DNA of 5,453 nt from Burkholderiaceae bacterium (GTDB lineage Bacteria; Pseudomonadota; Gammaproteobacteria; Burkholderiales; Burkholderiaceae): positions 1 to 5,453 of the forward strand of contig JAKONL010000075.1 of NCBI GenBank assembly GCA_022701965.1. The letters run 5' to 3'. The notes beneath the pieces are model-generated. The model made no database searches. It saw only the letters and a list, made by a program, of their open reading frames with translations, and was not told where the DNA came from. Shown in pieces: positions 1-5,453 of the stretch. A program made the position numbers and the translations under genes. How positions within the stretch are numbered: the first letter of the stretch is position 1; each line of letters starts with the position of its first letter.

Positions 1-338
1 ACGAACAGCTGCCAGAGCTGCGAGGCCAGCGTCACCAGCGCCATGCCGCCGCCCACCAGCGCGAGCCCGGCGCACATCACCGCGCGCAGGCCGTAGCGCT
101 CCATCAGTACCGCGGCGAACGGCCCCATCAGCCCGAACAGCGCGAAGCGCAGCGCGAGCGCCGAGGAGATCTCGCTGGTGCTCCAGCCGAACTCCTGGCC
201 CAGCGGCCGCATCATCGCGCCGGGCAGGCCGAGCGCCGCCGACATCGTGAGCATGGTGAGGAAGGTGATCGCGGCAACGATCCAGCCGTAGTGGATGCCG
301 CGGCCCTGCAGCCAGCGGGAAAGACTCCGTGCGTACAT
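1..338 (-). CDS. MFS permease, N-terminal part (truncated by window edge)
   Basis: Inner-membrane secondary transporter of the major facilitator superfamily; substrate unknown. The minus-strand frame is open from the ATG at 338 to the left edge, giving 112 complete codons. The N-terminus has a short basic stretch and then HYGWIVAAITF, the 'YGW' opening typical of monocarboxylate/OFA-like MFS proteins. TM1 covers about residues 18-40. The segment EFGWSTSEIS (49-58) precedes TM2 (about 59-79), and TM3 covers about 86-108. The TM2-TM3 loop carries a recognisable MFS motif A, with G72, E80-R81, G83 and R85. The start follows the marR stop codon by 15 nt; only a weak GGGA lies upstream, so translation may be coupled to marR. 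Its position directly after a MarR gene suggests that the repressor controls it, as is common for efflux or uptake pumps. The missing C-terminal two thirds prevents any substrate call. Confidence 0.9.
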   Translation of the reverse strand, partial: MYARSLSRWLQGRGIHYGWIVAAITFLTMLTMSAALGLPGAMMRPLGQEFGWSTSEISSALALRFALFGLMGPFAAVLMERYGLRAVMCAGLALVGGGMALVTLASQLWQLF

Positions 339-353
339 GGTGTCGTCCCGGGG

Positions 354-830
354 TCAGGCGTCGAGCGCCGTGGCGGCGTCGTCGCCGAGCAGGTCGAGCG
401 CGTCGTCGATCAGGGTATGCAGCGCCGCCACGCGGTCGATGCCGAGCCGGTCGTTGAGCGTCTTCTGCGCGACCTTCCAGTACTTCTGCCCTTCCGCGCG
501 CTTGGCGATGCCTTCGGGAGTGACCTGTACCAGCCGGCTGCGCGCGTCACCACCGGCGCCCATCGCGAGCCATCCGGCGGCGATCAGCGGCTGCAGGTTG
601 CGGCTGAGCGTGGAGGCGGTCATCTTCATCTTCGCGGCGAGGTCGACCGGCCGCAGCGGACCGAGCTTGACGACATGCGAGAGCAGCGAGTACTGGGTGG
701 TCTTCAGGCCGCTCGCCGCCATCTCCGTGTCGTAGTGCTGGGAGACGCGGCGCATCAGCTGGCGCACCTTGAAACTCGTGCAGCCCTGGGGCTGCGCGAA
801 GGACATGTTCGAAGTCGCGACGGCATTCAT
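354..830 (-). CDS. MarR-family winged-helix transcriptional regulator
   Basis: A 158-aa protein of normal MarR size, predicted to be a cytoplasmic dimeric DNA-binding repressor. The N-terminal helix (about 17-40, CTSFKVRQLMRRVSQHYD) would form part of the dimer interface. It is followed by the wHTH: helix about 44-57 (TTQYSLLSHV), PVDLAAKMKM (61-70), recognition helix TASTLSRNLQPLIAAGWL (71-88), and a beta-wing with the family D-x-R motif (D95, R97) leading into VQVTPEGI. The C-terminal helices (about 116-150) complete the dimerisation domain. Cys17 is the only cysteine and sits in helix 1. The ATG at 830 was chosen because it is the only upstream in-frame ATG that keeps the whole N-terminal helix. 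It has no Shine-Dalgarno sequence, and the operator/promoter region abuts it. Met9 is a possible alternative start. The gene is followed after 15 nt by the MFS gene, its probable target along with its own promoter. The inducer is unknown. Confidence 0.93.
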   Translation of the reverse strand: MNAVATSNMSFAQPQGCTSFKVRQLMRRVSQHYDTEMAASGLKTTQYSLLSHVVKLGPLRPVDLAAKMKMTASTLSRNLQPLIAAGWLAMGAGGDARSRLVQVTPEGIAKRAEGQKYWKVAQKTLNDRLGIDRVAALHTLIDDALDLLGDDAATALDA

Positions 831-835
831 GGCAT

Positions 836-865
836 CGATTGTAGATGCAACGATTGCATATGCAA
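836..865 (-). promoter_or_regulatory. Tandem MarR operator-like repeats with embedded promoter
   Basis: Two adjacent 15-bp units, CGATTGTAGATGCAA (836-850) and CGATTGCATATGCAA (851-865), match at 13 of 15 positions. The second contains the perfect 12-bp palindrome TTGCATATGCAA (854-865); the first contains the imperfect palindrome TTGTAGATGCAA (839-850). Dyads of this size are typical MarR-dimer targets. On the minus strand a candidate -10, TACAAT (843-838), lies inside the gene-proximal unit. A weak -35, TTGCAT (865-860), lies 16 bp upstream inside the other unit. A bound regulator would therefore block RNA polymerase, giving autorepression. Binding by this particular MarR is inferred from position only. 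Confidence 0.7.
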
Positions 866-877
866 CATAGCAGACGG

Positions 878-920
878 AAAAAGGCCGGGTCGCGTCTCCG
901 GCGAGGGAGACGGCCCGGCC
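878..920 (-). terminator. Rho-independent terminator of the DUF4394 lipoprotein gene
   Basis: Read on the minus strand, this is a long GC-rich hairpin followed by five T residues (882-878). The outer stem pairs 914-920 with 883-889 (7 bp, GGCCGGG/CCCGGCC). The inner stem pairs 906-912 with 893-899 (7 bp, CGTCTCC/GGAGACG) around a 6-nt loop (900-905), with a small internal loop between the stems. It starts 20 nt after the stop codon of the lipoprotein gene and ends before the marR operator region. It should insulate the marR operon from upstream transcription. Confidence 0.88.
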
Positions 921-940
921 CTGCTCGGTGCGGAGTCGGC

Positions 941-2527
941 CTAGAAGCGGATCGCGATGTCGCGCACCACCGGTCCGCCGGCACCGCCGATCTGCGACAG
1001 CGCCGCGTTGCCCGAGGTGTTGCCGTAGAGCGTGGCCGCGCCCGTGGTCAGCGAGATCGTGTAGAGGTTGAACGGGCCGGTCGCGACCGGGCGCAGCGCC
1101 GCGAGCACCAGGCCGTTCGCGCCGCCCGCGATGTCGATCGCGCCCTGCCCGTTGAGCGGCACGCCGAGCGCGCCGACGTTGACCAGCGTGCCGTCGTTCG
1201 GCGGCACCTGGCGCGCCAGCACGTTGGCATTGCCTTCGAGGTCGAACAGGTCGGTGGCCGTGGTACCCGCGAAGCTGTTGCTGTACGCACCGGCGACGAC
1301 CGTCGCCGGCGCGGCGCGGTTGATGGCGCCGTCGGTCGTGGTGGCACCGGTGTCGACGTTGATGCGCAGGCTCTGGCCGCTGTCGCTGATCACGCGCAGG
1401 CGGTCGGCGAGCGGGTTGAAGTCGACCGTGAATCGCGTGCCGGTGAGGCCGGCGTACGGCAGCGTGGCGTCGGCCGGATCGGCCGCGAGCGTCGCCACCG
1501 CCGTGGCGGCACCGGTATCGGGCACCACGGTCAGCAGGCGCGCCTGGCTGGTGAGCGCGTAGAGGCGGCCGTTGCTCGGACGGAAGTCGATGCCGACCAC
1601 CGTCTCGTTGCCCGCCAGACCGCTGATCGGCACCGAGGCCGAGACGGTGTTCGGCGCGGCCGGCGCAAAGCTCGAAAGGCGCGAGCCGTCGCCCAGCACG
1701 TACACGCGCGGCGCGGCCGGCTGCACCAGCGTCAGGCCGACGAGCGCCTCGCCCGCACCGATCGGGCCGACCAGGCGCGCACCGGCCGTGCCGGCGAGCG
1801 GCACGGTGTAGAGCTGCGTCGCGCCCGCCACGGCCAGCGCCGCGTAGCCGACGTTGGTGCGCGGATCGATGTCGAAGCCGTTGCTGGTGGTGAAGGCGAC
1901 GTTCAGCGGCACCGGGTTGGCCAGCGTGCCCGCGTTGGGCGGGTCCTGCAGATAGAGCGTGCCCGCGGCGTCGAGGTCGTAGAGCTGCGTGCCGGTCGTG
2001 CCGGCGAAGGAGTTGGTGTAGGCCGAGGCGGTGATGCTGGCCCGCGCGCCGTTGATCGGGCCGTCGACCGTGGCCGCGCCGGAGCTCACGTCCACGCGCA
2101 GGTTCTGGCCGGTGTCGCTCACCAGCCGCAGGCGATCCGCGACGGGATTGAAGTCGACGCCGAAGCGGGTGCCCGCGAGCGGTGTCGACAGCGTCACCCT
2201 GAACGTCAGCGCGCCGGTCAGCGCGTCGAGCGTGAAGATGCGCCCGAGCGTGCTGACCGCGTAGATCAGCCCGTCGGCCGGGCGCGTGTCGATGCCGACG
2301 AGCGCTTCGCCGTCGAGCAGGCCGATCACGCCGCGGCTGGTCGACAGCGTCGCGGGCGCGGCGCGGTTGAAGGAGACGACGCGGCCCGAGGCCGTGACCG
2401 CCACGGTGTCGCCGAGCGTGCCGGGCGTGGCCGGCGTGTTGCCGTCGCCGTCGCCGCCGCCGCCACATGCCGCGAGGGCTGCCGCCGCGACGAGGGCCAG
2501 GGGACGGAATTTCTTGAGATGGAGCAT
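941..2527 (-). CDS. Tandem DUF4394-domain predicted lipoprotein
   Basis: A 528-aa protein of unknown function. The N-terminus MLHLKKFRPLALVAAAALAAC is a lipoprotein signal peptide with lipobox LAAC (C21). A Gly/Asp-rich spacer (22-40) follows, so the mature protein is probably anchored in the envelope. The rest consists of two DUF4394 copies, about 41-272 and 273-528. Matching segments are DFNPVADRLRLVSDTGQNLR (125-144) with DFNPLADRLRVISDSGQSLR (369-388), and AYTNSFAGTTGTQLYDLD (169-186) with AYSNSFAGTTATDLFDLE (414-431), a period of about 244-245 residues. Motifs such as LVGIDTRPADGLIYAV and VVGIDFRPSNGRLYAL resemble beta-propeller-like strand repeats; this fold is an inference. No catalytic residues are evident. 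The start at 2527 is supported by AGGA eight nt upstream (2539-2536) and by the signal peptide. The gene stands alone between a divergent gene and a strong terminator. Confidence 0.92.
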   Translation of the reverse strand: MLHLKKFRPLALVAAAALAACGGGGDGDGNTPATPGTLGDTVAVTASGRVVSFNRAAPATLSTSRGVIGLLDGEALVGIDTRPADGLIYAVSTLGRIFTLDALTGALTFRVTLSTPLAGTRFGVDFNPVADRLRLVSDTGQNLRVDVSSGAATVDGPINGARASITASAYTNSFAGTTGTQLYDLDAAGTLYLQDPPNAGTLANPVPLNVAFTTSNGFDIDPRTNVGYAALAVAGATQLYTVPLAGTAGARLVGPIGAGEALVGLTLVQPAAPRVYVLGDGSRLSSFAPAAPNTVSASVPISGLAGNETVVGIDFRPSNGRLYALTSQARLLTVVPDTGAATAVATLAADPADATLPYAGLTGTRFTVDFNPLADRLRVISDSGQSLRINVDTGATTTDGAINRAAPATVVAGAYSNSFAGTTATDLFDLEGNANVLARQVPPNDGTLVNVGALGVPLNGQGAIDIAGGANGLVLAALRPVATGPFNLYTISLTTGAATLYGNTSGNAALSQIGGAGGPVVRDIAIRF

Positions 2528-2762
2528 GGTGCGAATCCTGAAATGAAGGGTTGGACGGTTTCGAAGGCCGGTGCCGCTCGTCTCTGGTGCTGCTTGTTCT
2601 GGGGCGACACGACACGACTACCCGTGCAAAAGGCGTATGGATGCACCTTCGAGATGGCCTTACGTTCTGTTTCCAATGCCGCCGGCGTCGGCGGATGCGC
2701 GGTGTAAAAGACGTGCCCGACCCTCCTGCGCCACCACCCGGCCTTGTGCTCCCGACTCTCTG
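2528..2762. promoter_or_regulatory. Divergent intergenic region between lipoprotein and zinc-ribbon genes
   Basis: This 235-bp gap must hold the promoters of the leftward lipoprotein gene and of the rightward zinc-ribbon gene. Toward the left, GGAAAC (2674-2669) and TCGAAG (2652-2647) are separated by 16 bp. This loosely resembles a -35/-10 pair for an extracytoplasmic-function sigma factor and would give a leader of about 110 nt, but the match is weak. A 6-bp GC hairpin occupies 2679-2694. No convincing sigma-70 promoter was found in either direction, and no clear Shine-Dalgarno sequence precedes the ATG at 2763. Confidence 0.35.
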
Positions 2763-3491
2763 ATGGACAAACTGGCTGACCCGGACACCTCCTTCCTCGT
2801 TCCATGCGCGCATTGCGATGCGTTGTTCCAGGAAGGTGAGCGTTTCTGCCCGGCTTGTGGCGAAGACCAGTTGTTCTCCACCGCGACCACCGCATCGAAG
2901 GCTCTGTCGCCGGACGCCGCACGCCCGGCGACCGCCGCCCAGGGTGTGGGCTGGCTGCGGCCGCGTACCGAGGCCGCGCCGGACGACGGGGACCTCGACC
3001 ACGTCGCCACGCAGCCCCTGCCCGGAGAGCGGCGGCGCAGCGGGCGGCGGTCGCCCGCGCTCGCCTGGCTCGGCGGCATCGCGGCGCTGGCGCTGCTCGC
3101 CCTGGCCGCGACGTGGGGGTGGGATCGCGGCGGTGCCGTGCCCGATGCGGACGGCCGGCAGCGTATGCAGGAGGTCGCGGTCGCGCAGGTGCGTGCCGCG
3201 CTCGAGCGTGGCGACATCGCCGGCGCCGAACGCGCGTTCGCGACGCTGGACGCGAACGGAACCGCGACGCCCGACGTGCTGGCGCTGAAACAGGACCTCG
3301 ACCAGCGCGTGCTCGAACAGGCGCAGCGGCGCGACCAGCTCAGCGATGCCGCACTGCGCGCCTCGCGCTCGCTCGGCTTCGGCGAGGCCGCGACGGTCGC
3401 GCCGCCGCCGCCTTCGCCGCCACCGACACGGCCTGCGGCCGCATCGCCGAAGGACTGCAACGAGGCGCTCGCCGCGCTCTCCCTGTGCTGA
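2763..3491 (+). CDS. Zinc-ribbon, single-TM protein with periplasmic Cys-tail
   Basis: A 242-aa protein with no recognised name. Residues 15-32 form a zinc ribbon, CAHC-x10-CPAC (C15, C18, C29, C32), likely binding one Zn2+ structurally. A variable linker (about 36-88) leads to the basic cluster ERRRSGRR (89-96) and one TM helix (about 99-119). The positive-inside rule puts the zinc ribbon in the cytoplasm and the C-terminal half in the periplasm. The periplasmic part is charged and helical (about 132-200, possibly a coiled coil). It is followed by a proline-rich linker (213-223) and the terminal DCNEALAALSLC, with C232 and C242. The ATG at 2763 was preferred because it starts just before the zinc ribbon and the upstream extension looks non-coding, but it lacks a clear SD. 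The next gene begins 38 bp downstream, so the two are probably an operon. A role in envelope sensing or in scaffolding the neighbouring binding protein is speculative. Confidence 0.85.
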   Translation: MDKLADPDTSFLVPCAHCDALFQEGERFCPACGEDQLFSTATTASKALSPDAARPATAAQGVGWLRPRTEAAPDDGDLDHVATQPLPGERRRSGRRSPALAWLGGIAALALLALAATWGWDRGGAVPDADGRQRMQEVAVAQVRAALERGDIAGAERAFATLDANGTATPDVLALKQDLDQRVLEQAQRRDQLSDAALRASRSLGFGEAATVAPPPPSPPPTRPAAASPKDCNEALAALSLC

Positions 3492-3517
3492 CCGCCGACC
3501 CCCGCGTTTTTCCATCC

Positions 3518-3524
3518 GAAGGAG
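3518..3524 (+). promoter_or_regulatory. Shine-Dalgarno for the TAXI gene
   Basis: GAAGGAG lies 5 nt before the ATG at 3530. It is the strongest ribosome-binding site in the window. It fixes the start of the binding-protein gene even though its reading frame is open for another 225 codons upstream. Confidence 0.85.
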
Positions 3525-3529
3525 CCGCC

Positions 3530-4654
3530 ATGCCCATCCGACAACGGCTGATCGCCACGATGCTGGCGGCGGTGGCCACCGTGCTGTCGTTCTCGACCTC
3601 CGTACACGCCGCGCCCGACGCGCCCTACAAGATCGTGACCGCGTCGAAGACCGGCACCTATATCGAGATCGGCCGCGACCTGTCGAAGCGGGTGGCCGAG
3701 CCGGCGGGCATCGCGCTGGAGGTGCTGGAGTCGAAGGGCTCGGCCGAGAACGTGCAGCGCATGCGCTACGAACCGGGCGTGAAGTTCGCGCTGGTGCAGT
3801 CCGACGTGTACCAGGCGTTCCTCGACGAGGCCAAGGCCGGCAACGCCGAGGCCGGCGACATCATCCGGCCGCTGCGCGTGGTGATGCCGCTCTACGACGA
3901 GGAGATCTATTTCGTCGTGCGTGCGGACTCGCCGCTGAAATTCATCCACGAGCTCAAGGACCGCAGGATCGGCATCGGCCCGCTGGGCAGCGGCACGGCG
4001 CTGACGTCCCGCACGCTCTACCAGCTCATGTTCGGCGAGCCGATGCCGGTGGCCAGCCGCCAGTACCTGACCAACGAGGAGGCGCTCGCCAAGCTCACGG
4101 TCGACAAGTCCATCGACGTCGCCGTCATCGTCGCGGGGCAGCCGGCGAAGCTCTTCTCGGACATGAAGGCCGAGGCGCGCAACTACATCAAGCTGCTCAG
4201 GCTCGACGAGGCCGCGCCCGAGACCGCCCGCGCGCGCAAGACGTACTTTCCGGCGACCATCCGCGCCAGCAGCTACACGTCGTGGCTGGCGACCGACGTG
4301 CCGAGCCTGACGGTGAAGGCCTACCTCGTCACCTACGACTACGGCCTGCGCTCGACCGTCGGCGACCTCACGCGCTTCGCCGACAGCCTCTGCGCCAACT
4401 TCGACAGCCTGCAGGCGAGCGGCCATCCGAAGTGGAAGCAGGTCCGGCTCGAACTGCCCGCGCTCAACCAGGGTTGGCGCTACTCGCGTCCGATGGAGAA
4501 GCGCCTGCGGGCCTGCATCGCGGCGAGGGCGGCAGCGGCCAGAAATGTGACGCCTGCCCTCGCGCAGCCGGCCGTGCCGGCGCCCGCGAGACCACCCGCG
4601 CCGGCACGCACCTGCACCGAGCAGGAGCTGGTGCTGGGCATCTGCCGGCGCTGA
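3530..4654 (+). CDS. TAXI-family TRAP-type solute-binding protein with Cys-tail
   Basis: A 374-aa predicted periplasmic solute-binding protein of the TAXI (TRAP-associated extracytoplasmic immunogenic) family. A Sec signal peptide (1-27) has a likely cleavage at VHA|AP. The mature start YKIVTASKTGTYIEIGRDLSK matches the family's ligand-proximal N-terminal motif. The segments ESKGSAENVQRM (67-78) and FALVQSDVYQAF (86-97) correspond to the conserved 'S-x-GS-x-EN' and 'Q-x-D' regions. RIGIGPLGSGTALTSR (146-161) is the second-lobe motif. The core ends near 335. Beyond it are an Ala/Pro-rich linker (about 338-360) and a tail RTCTEQELVLGICRR (C362, C372), which is not part of the usual TAXI fold. 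Other cysteines are C288 and C329. No TRAP membrane subunit (DctQM or fused permease) is present in the window, so it appears to be an orphan binding protein that could serve sensing rather than transport. Ligand unknown; family members bind small organic acids such as glutamate. Confidence 0.9.
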   Translation: MPIRQRLIATMLAAVATVLSFSTSVHAAPDAPYKIVTASKTGTYIEIGRDLSKRVAEPAGIALEVLESKGSAENVQRMRYEPGVKFALVQSDVYQAFLDEAKAGNAEAGDIIRPLRVVMPLYDEEIYFVVRADSPLKFIHELKDRRIGIGPLGSGTALTSRTLYQLMFGEPMPVASRQYLTNEEALAKLTVDKSIDVAVIVAGQPAKLFSDMKAEARNYIKLLRLDEAAPETARARKTYFPATIRASSYTSWLATDVPSLTVKAYLVTYDYGLRSTVGDLTRFADSLCANFDSLQASGHPKWKQVRLELPALNQGWRYSRPMEKRLRACIAARAAAARNVTPALAQPAVPAPARPPAPARTCTEQELVLGICRR

Positions 4655-4761
4655 GCCGGGTCCCGGCACGATCGGTGCGACGCCCCGGAATGCGGGGTTC
4701 GTCGGCATGTCATCGAGAAGGCGTCCAATCGACGGCTTTCCATGCCTGAAGATCGGCTCCC
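4655..4761 (+). other. Intergenic gap with hairpins between TAXI and porin genes
   Basis: This 107-bp gap contains a short palindrome right after the stop (GCCGGG-T-CCCGGC, 4655-4667). It also contains a longer hairpin, 4678-4687 paired with 4693-4704 (CGACGCCCCG / CGGGG-TT-CGTCG, 10 bp with a 2-nt bulge, 5-nt loop). No T-tract follows either, so a classic Rho-independent terminator is not supported. They could be a weak terminator or mRNA 3'-end stabilisers, and partial readthrough into the porin gene is possible. No convincing promoter or SD for the porin was found. Confidence 0.35.
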
Positions 4762-5453
4762 ATGAATTTCCCGAAACGAACGCTCGTCGCCCTCGCCTCG
4801 CTCGCCACCGCCACGGGCGCCCTCAGCCAGTCGAGCGTCACGCTGTTCGGCGTGCTCGACACCTCGGTCGCCCACATCCGCAGCGCCGGCACGGACGTCA
4901 CGGGACTTTCGAGCGGCGGGGAGTCGAGCAGCCGCTTCGGCATCCGCGGCGTCGAGGATCTGGGCGCGGGCCTGAAGGCCGGCTTCTGGCTCGAGAGCGG
5001 CATCGGCGTCGATACCGGCACCGGCAGCGGCCGCGACGACCGCCTGTCGTTCGACCGGCGCTCCACCGCGAGCCTGTCGAGCCGCAACTGGGGCGAGCTG
5101 CGCCTGGGCCGCGACAAGACGCCGGCCTACCTGAACATCGAGACCTTCGATCCGTTCGGCGACATCGGCGTGGGCGGCTACGGCGGGCAGAACCTGATCG
5201 GCGGCACCACGACCGCCGTCGGCACGCCGGAAGGAAGCAACCCGAAGCGCGCGAGCAACGGCCTCCAGTACCTGCTGCCAGACACGCTCGGCGGCGTCTA
5301 CGGGCAGGTTCTCTACGCGTTCGGCGAACAAGACTCCGGCGTGCCGAACGACCGGCTGCGCGATGCCGCGGCACTGCGCGCGGGCTACAAGCGCGGCCCG
5401 GTCGACCTGGGCTTCGGCTACGGGCAGATCCGCGGCGGCACGACCGCCGCGGG
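4762..5453 (+). CDS. Gram-negative porin (Porin_4/OmpC-like), N-terminal part
   Basis: An outer-membrane trimeric diffusion porin of the Burkholderiales type, open to the right edge (230 complete codons of an expected 330-390). The signal peptide MNFPKRTLVALASLATATGALS is followed by the classic mature start QSSVTLFGVLD, the first beta-strand. The cleavage site ALS|Q has Ser rather than the common Ala at -1. Further family hallmarks are ESSSRFGIRGVEDLGAGLKA (55-74), FWLESGIGVDTG (75-86), FDRRSTASLSS (97-107), and NWGELRLGRDKTPAY (109-123) leading to the constriction-loop region. Strands alternate with polar turns, as expected for a 16-stranded barrel. The ATG at 4762 is the one that yields this signal peptide; the upstream sequence has only weak purine content for ribosome binding. 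Its place after a periplasmic binding protein may reflect shared nutrient uptake, but it could also have its own promoter. Confidence 0.93.
   Translation, partial: MNFPKRTLVALASLATATGALSQSSVTLFGVLDTSVAHIRSAGTDVTGLSSGGESSSRFGIRGVEDLGAGLKAGFWLESGIGVDTGTGSGRDDRLSFDRRSTASLSSRNWGELRLGRDKTPAYLNIETFDPFGDIGVGGYGGQNLIGGTTTAVGTPEGSNPKRASNGLQYLLPDTLGGVYGQVLYAFGEQDSGVPNDRLRDAAALRAGYKRGPVDLGFGYGQIRGGTTAA

Noticed and set aside
2679..2694. GC hairpin CCGCCG-GCGT-CGGCGG as a terminator
   Set aside because: Short 6-bp stem with no adjacent T-tract on either strand and no gene ending nearby; expected by chance at this GC content.
845..2707. 620-codon plus-strand open frame opposite the lipoprotein gene
   Set aside because: Arg/Ala/Val-rich with no domain or signal. 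The minus strand encodes a clear DUF4394 lipoprotein with signal peptide, RBS and terminator.
354..3515. 1053-codon minus-strand open frame
   Set aside because: Only its last 158 codons are a real gene (marR). The rest is Arg-rich low-complexity translation antisense to or out of frame with the lipoprotein and zinc-ribbon genes, a result of high GC.
2660..4708. 682-codon minus-strand open frame opposite zinc-ribbon and TAXI genes
   Set aside because: No recognisable motif, and it spans two convincing plus-strand genes and the gap between them.
4704..4746. Inverted repeat GGCATG...CATGCC before the porin
   Set aside because: Only 6 bp with a 31-nt spacer; not distinguishable from chance.
3346..4749. 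467-codon plus-strand frame overlapping the TAXI gene
   Set aside because: Arg/His-rich frame-shifted shadow of the TAXI gene, which has a strong RBS, a signal peptide and family motifs in the correct frame.
4480..5331. 283-codon minus-strand frame opposite the porin
   Set aside because: Low-complexity antisense translation; the porin on the plus strand has unmistakable family motifs.

Overview
The window is about 70% G+C, tightly packed with genes, and uses strongly GC-biased third codon positions. The Gram-negative porin, whose mature N-terminus reads QSSVTLFGVLD, together with a TAXI-type periplasmic binding protein and a DUF4394 lipoprotein, points to a betaproteobacterium, most likely Burkholderiales (Comamonadaceae or a relative). 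This placement rests on recalled family resemblance, not on a database search.

Left part (1-940, minus strand): a MarR-family repressor (354-830) lies 15 bp upstream of the start of an MFS permease that runs off the left edge (1-338). They look like one repressor-transporter operon. In front of marR are two tandem 15-bp operator-like units (836-865). A candidate promoter inside them would start transcription at or next to the ATG, so the mRNA may be leaderless. A strong intrinsic terminator (878-920) separates this operon from the next gene upstream.

Middle (941-2527, minus strand): a 528-aa predicted lipoprotein made of two DUF4394 repeats. Its only neighbour on the same strand is the MarR operon beyond the terminator, so it is probably monocistronic.

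Right part (2763-5453, plus strand): across a 235-bp divergent intergenic region lie a zinc-ribbon/single-TM protein (2763-3491), an orphan TAXI-family solute-binding protein (3530-4654) and the first 230 codons of an outer-membrane porin (4762 to beyond 5453). The first two are 38 bp apart and probably co-transcribed. Both end in a proline-rich linker followed by the same short motif, C-[NT]-E-x(7)-[LI]-C. By the predicted topology both tails are in the periplasm. This shared tail is the most unusual feature of the window and suggests a physical or functional link between the two proteins.

No RNA genes, mobile elements or CRISPR arrays were seen. The many long overlapping ORFs on opposite strands are by-products of high GC content.
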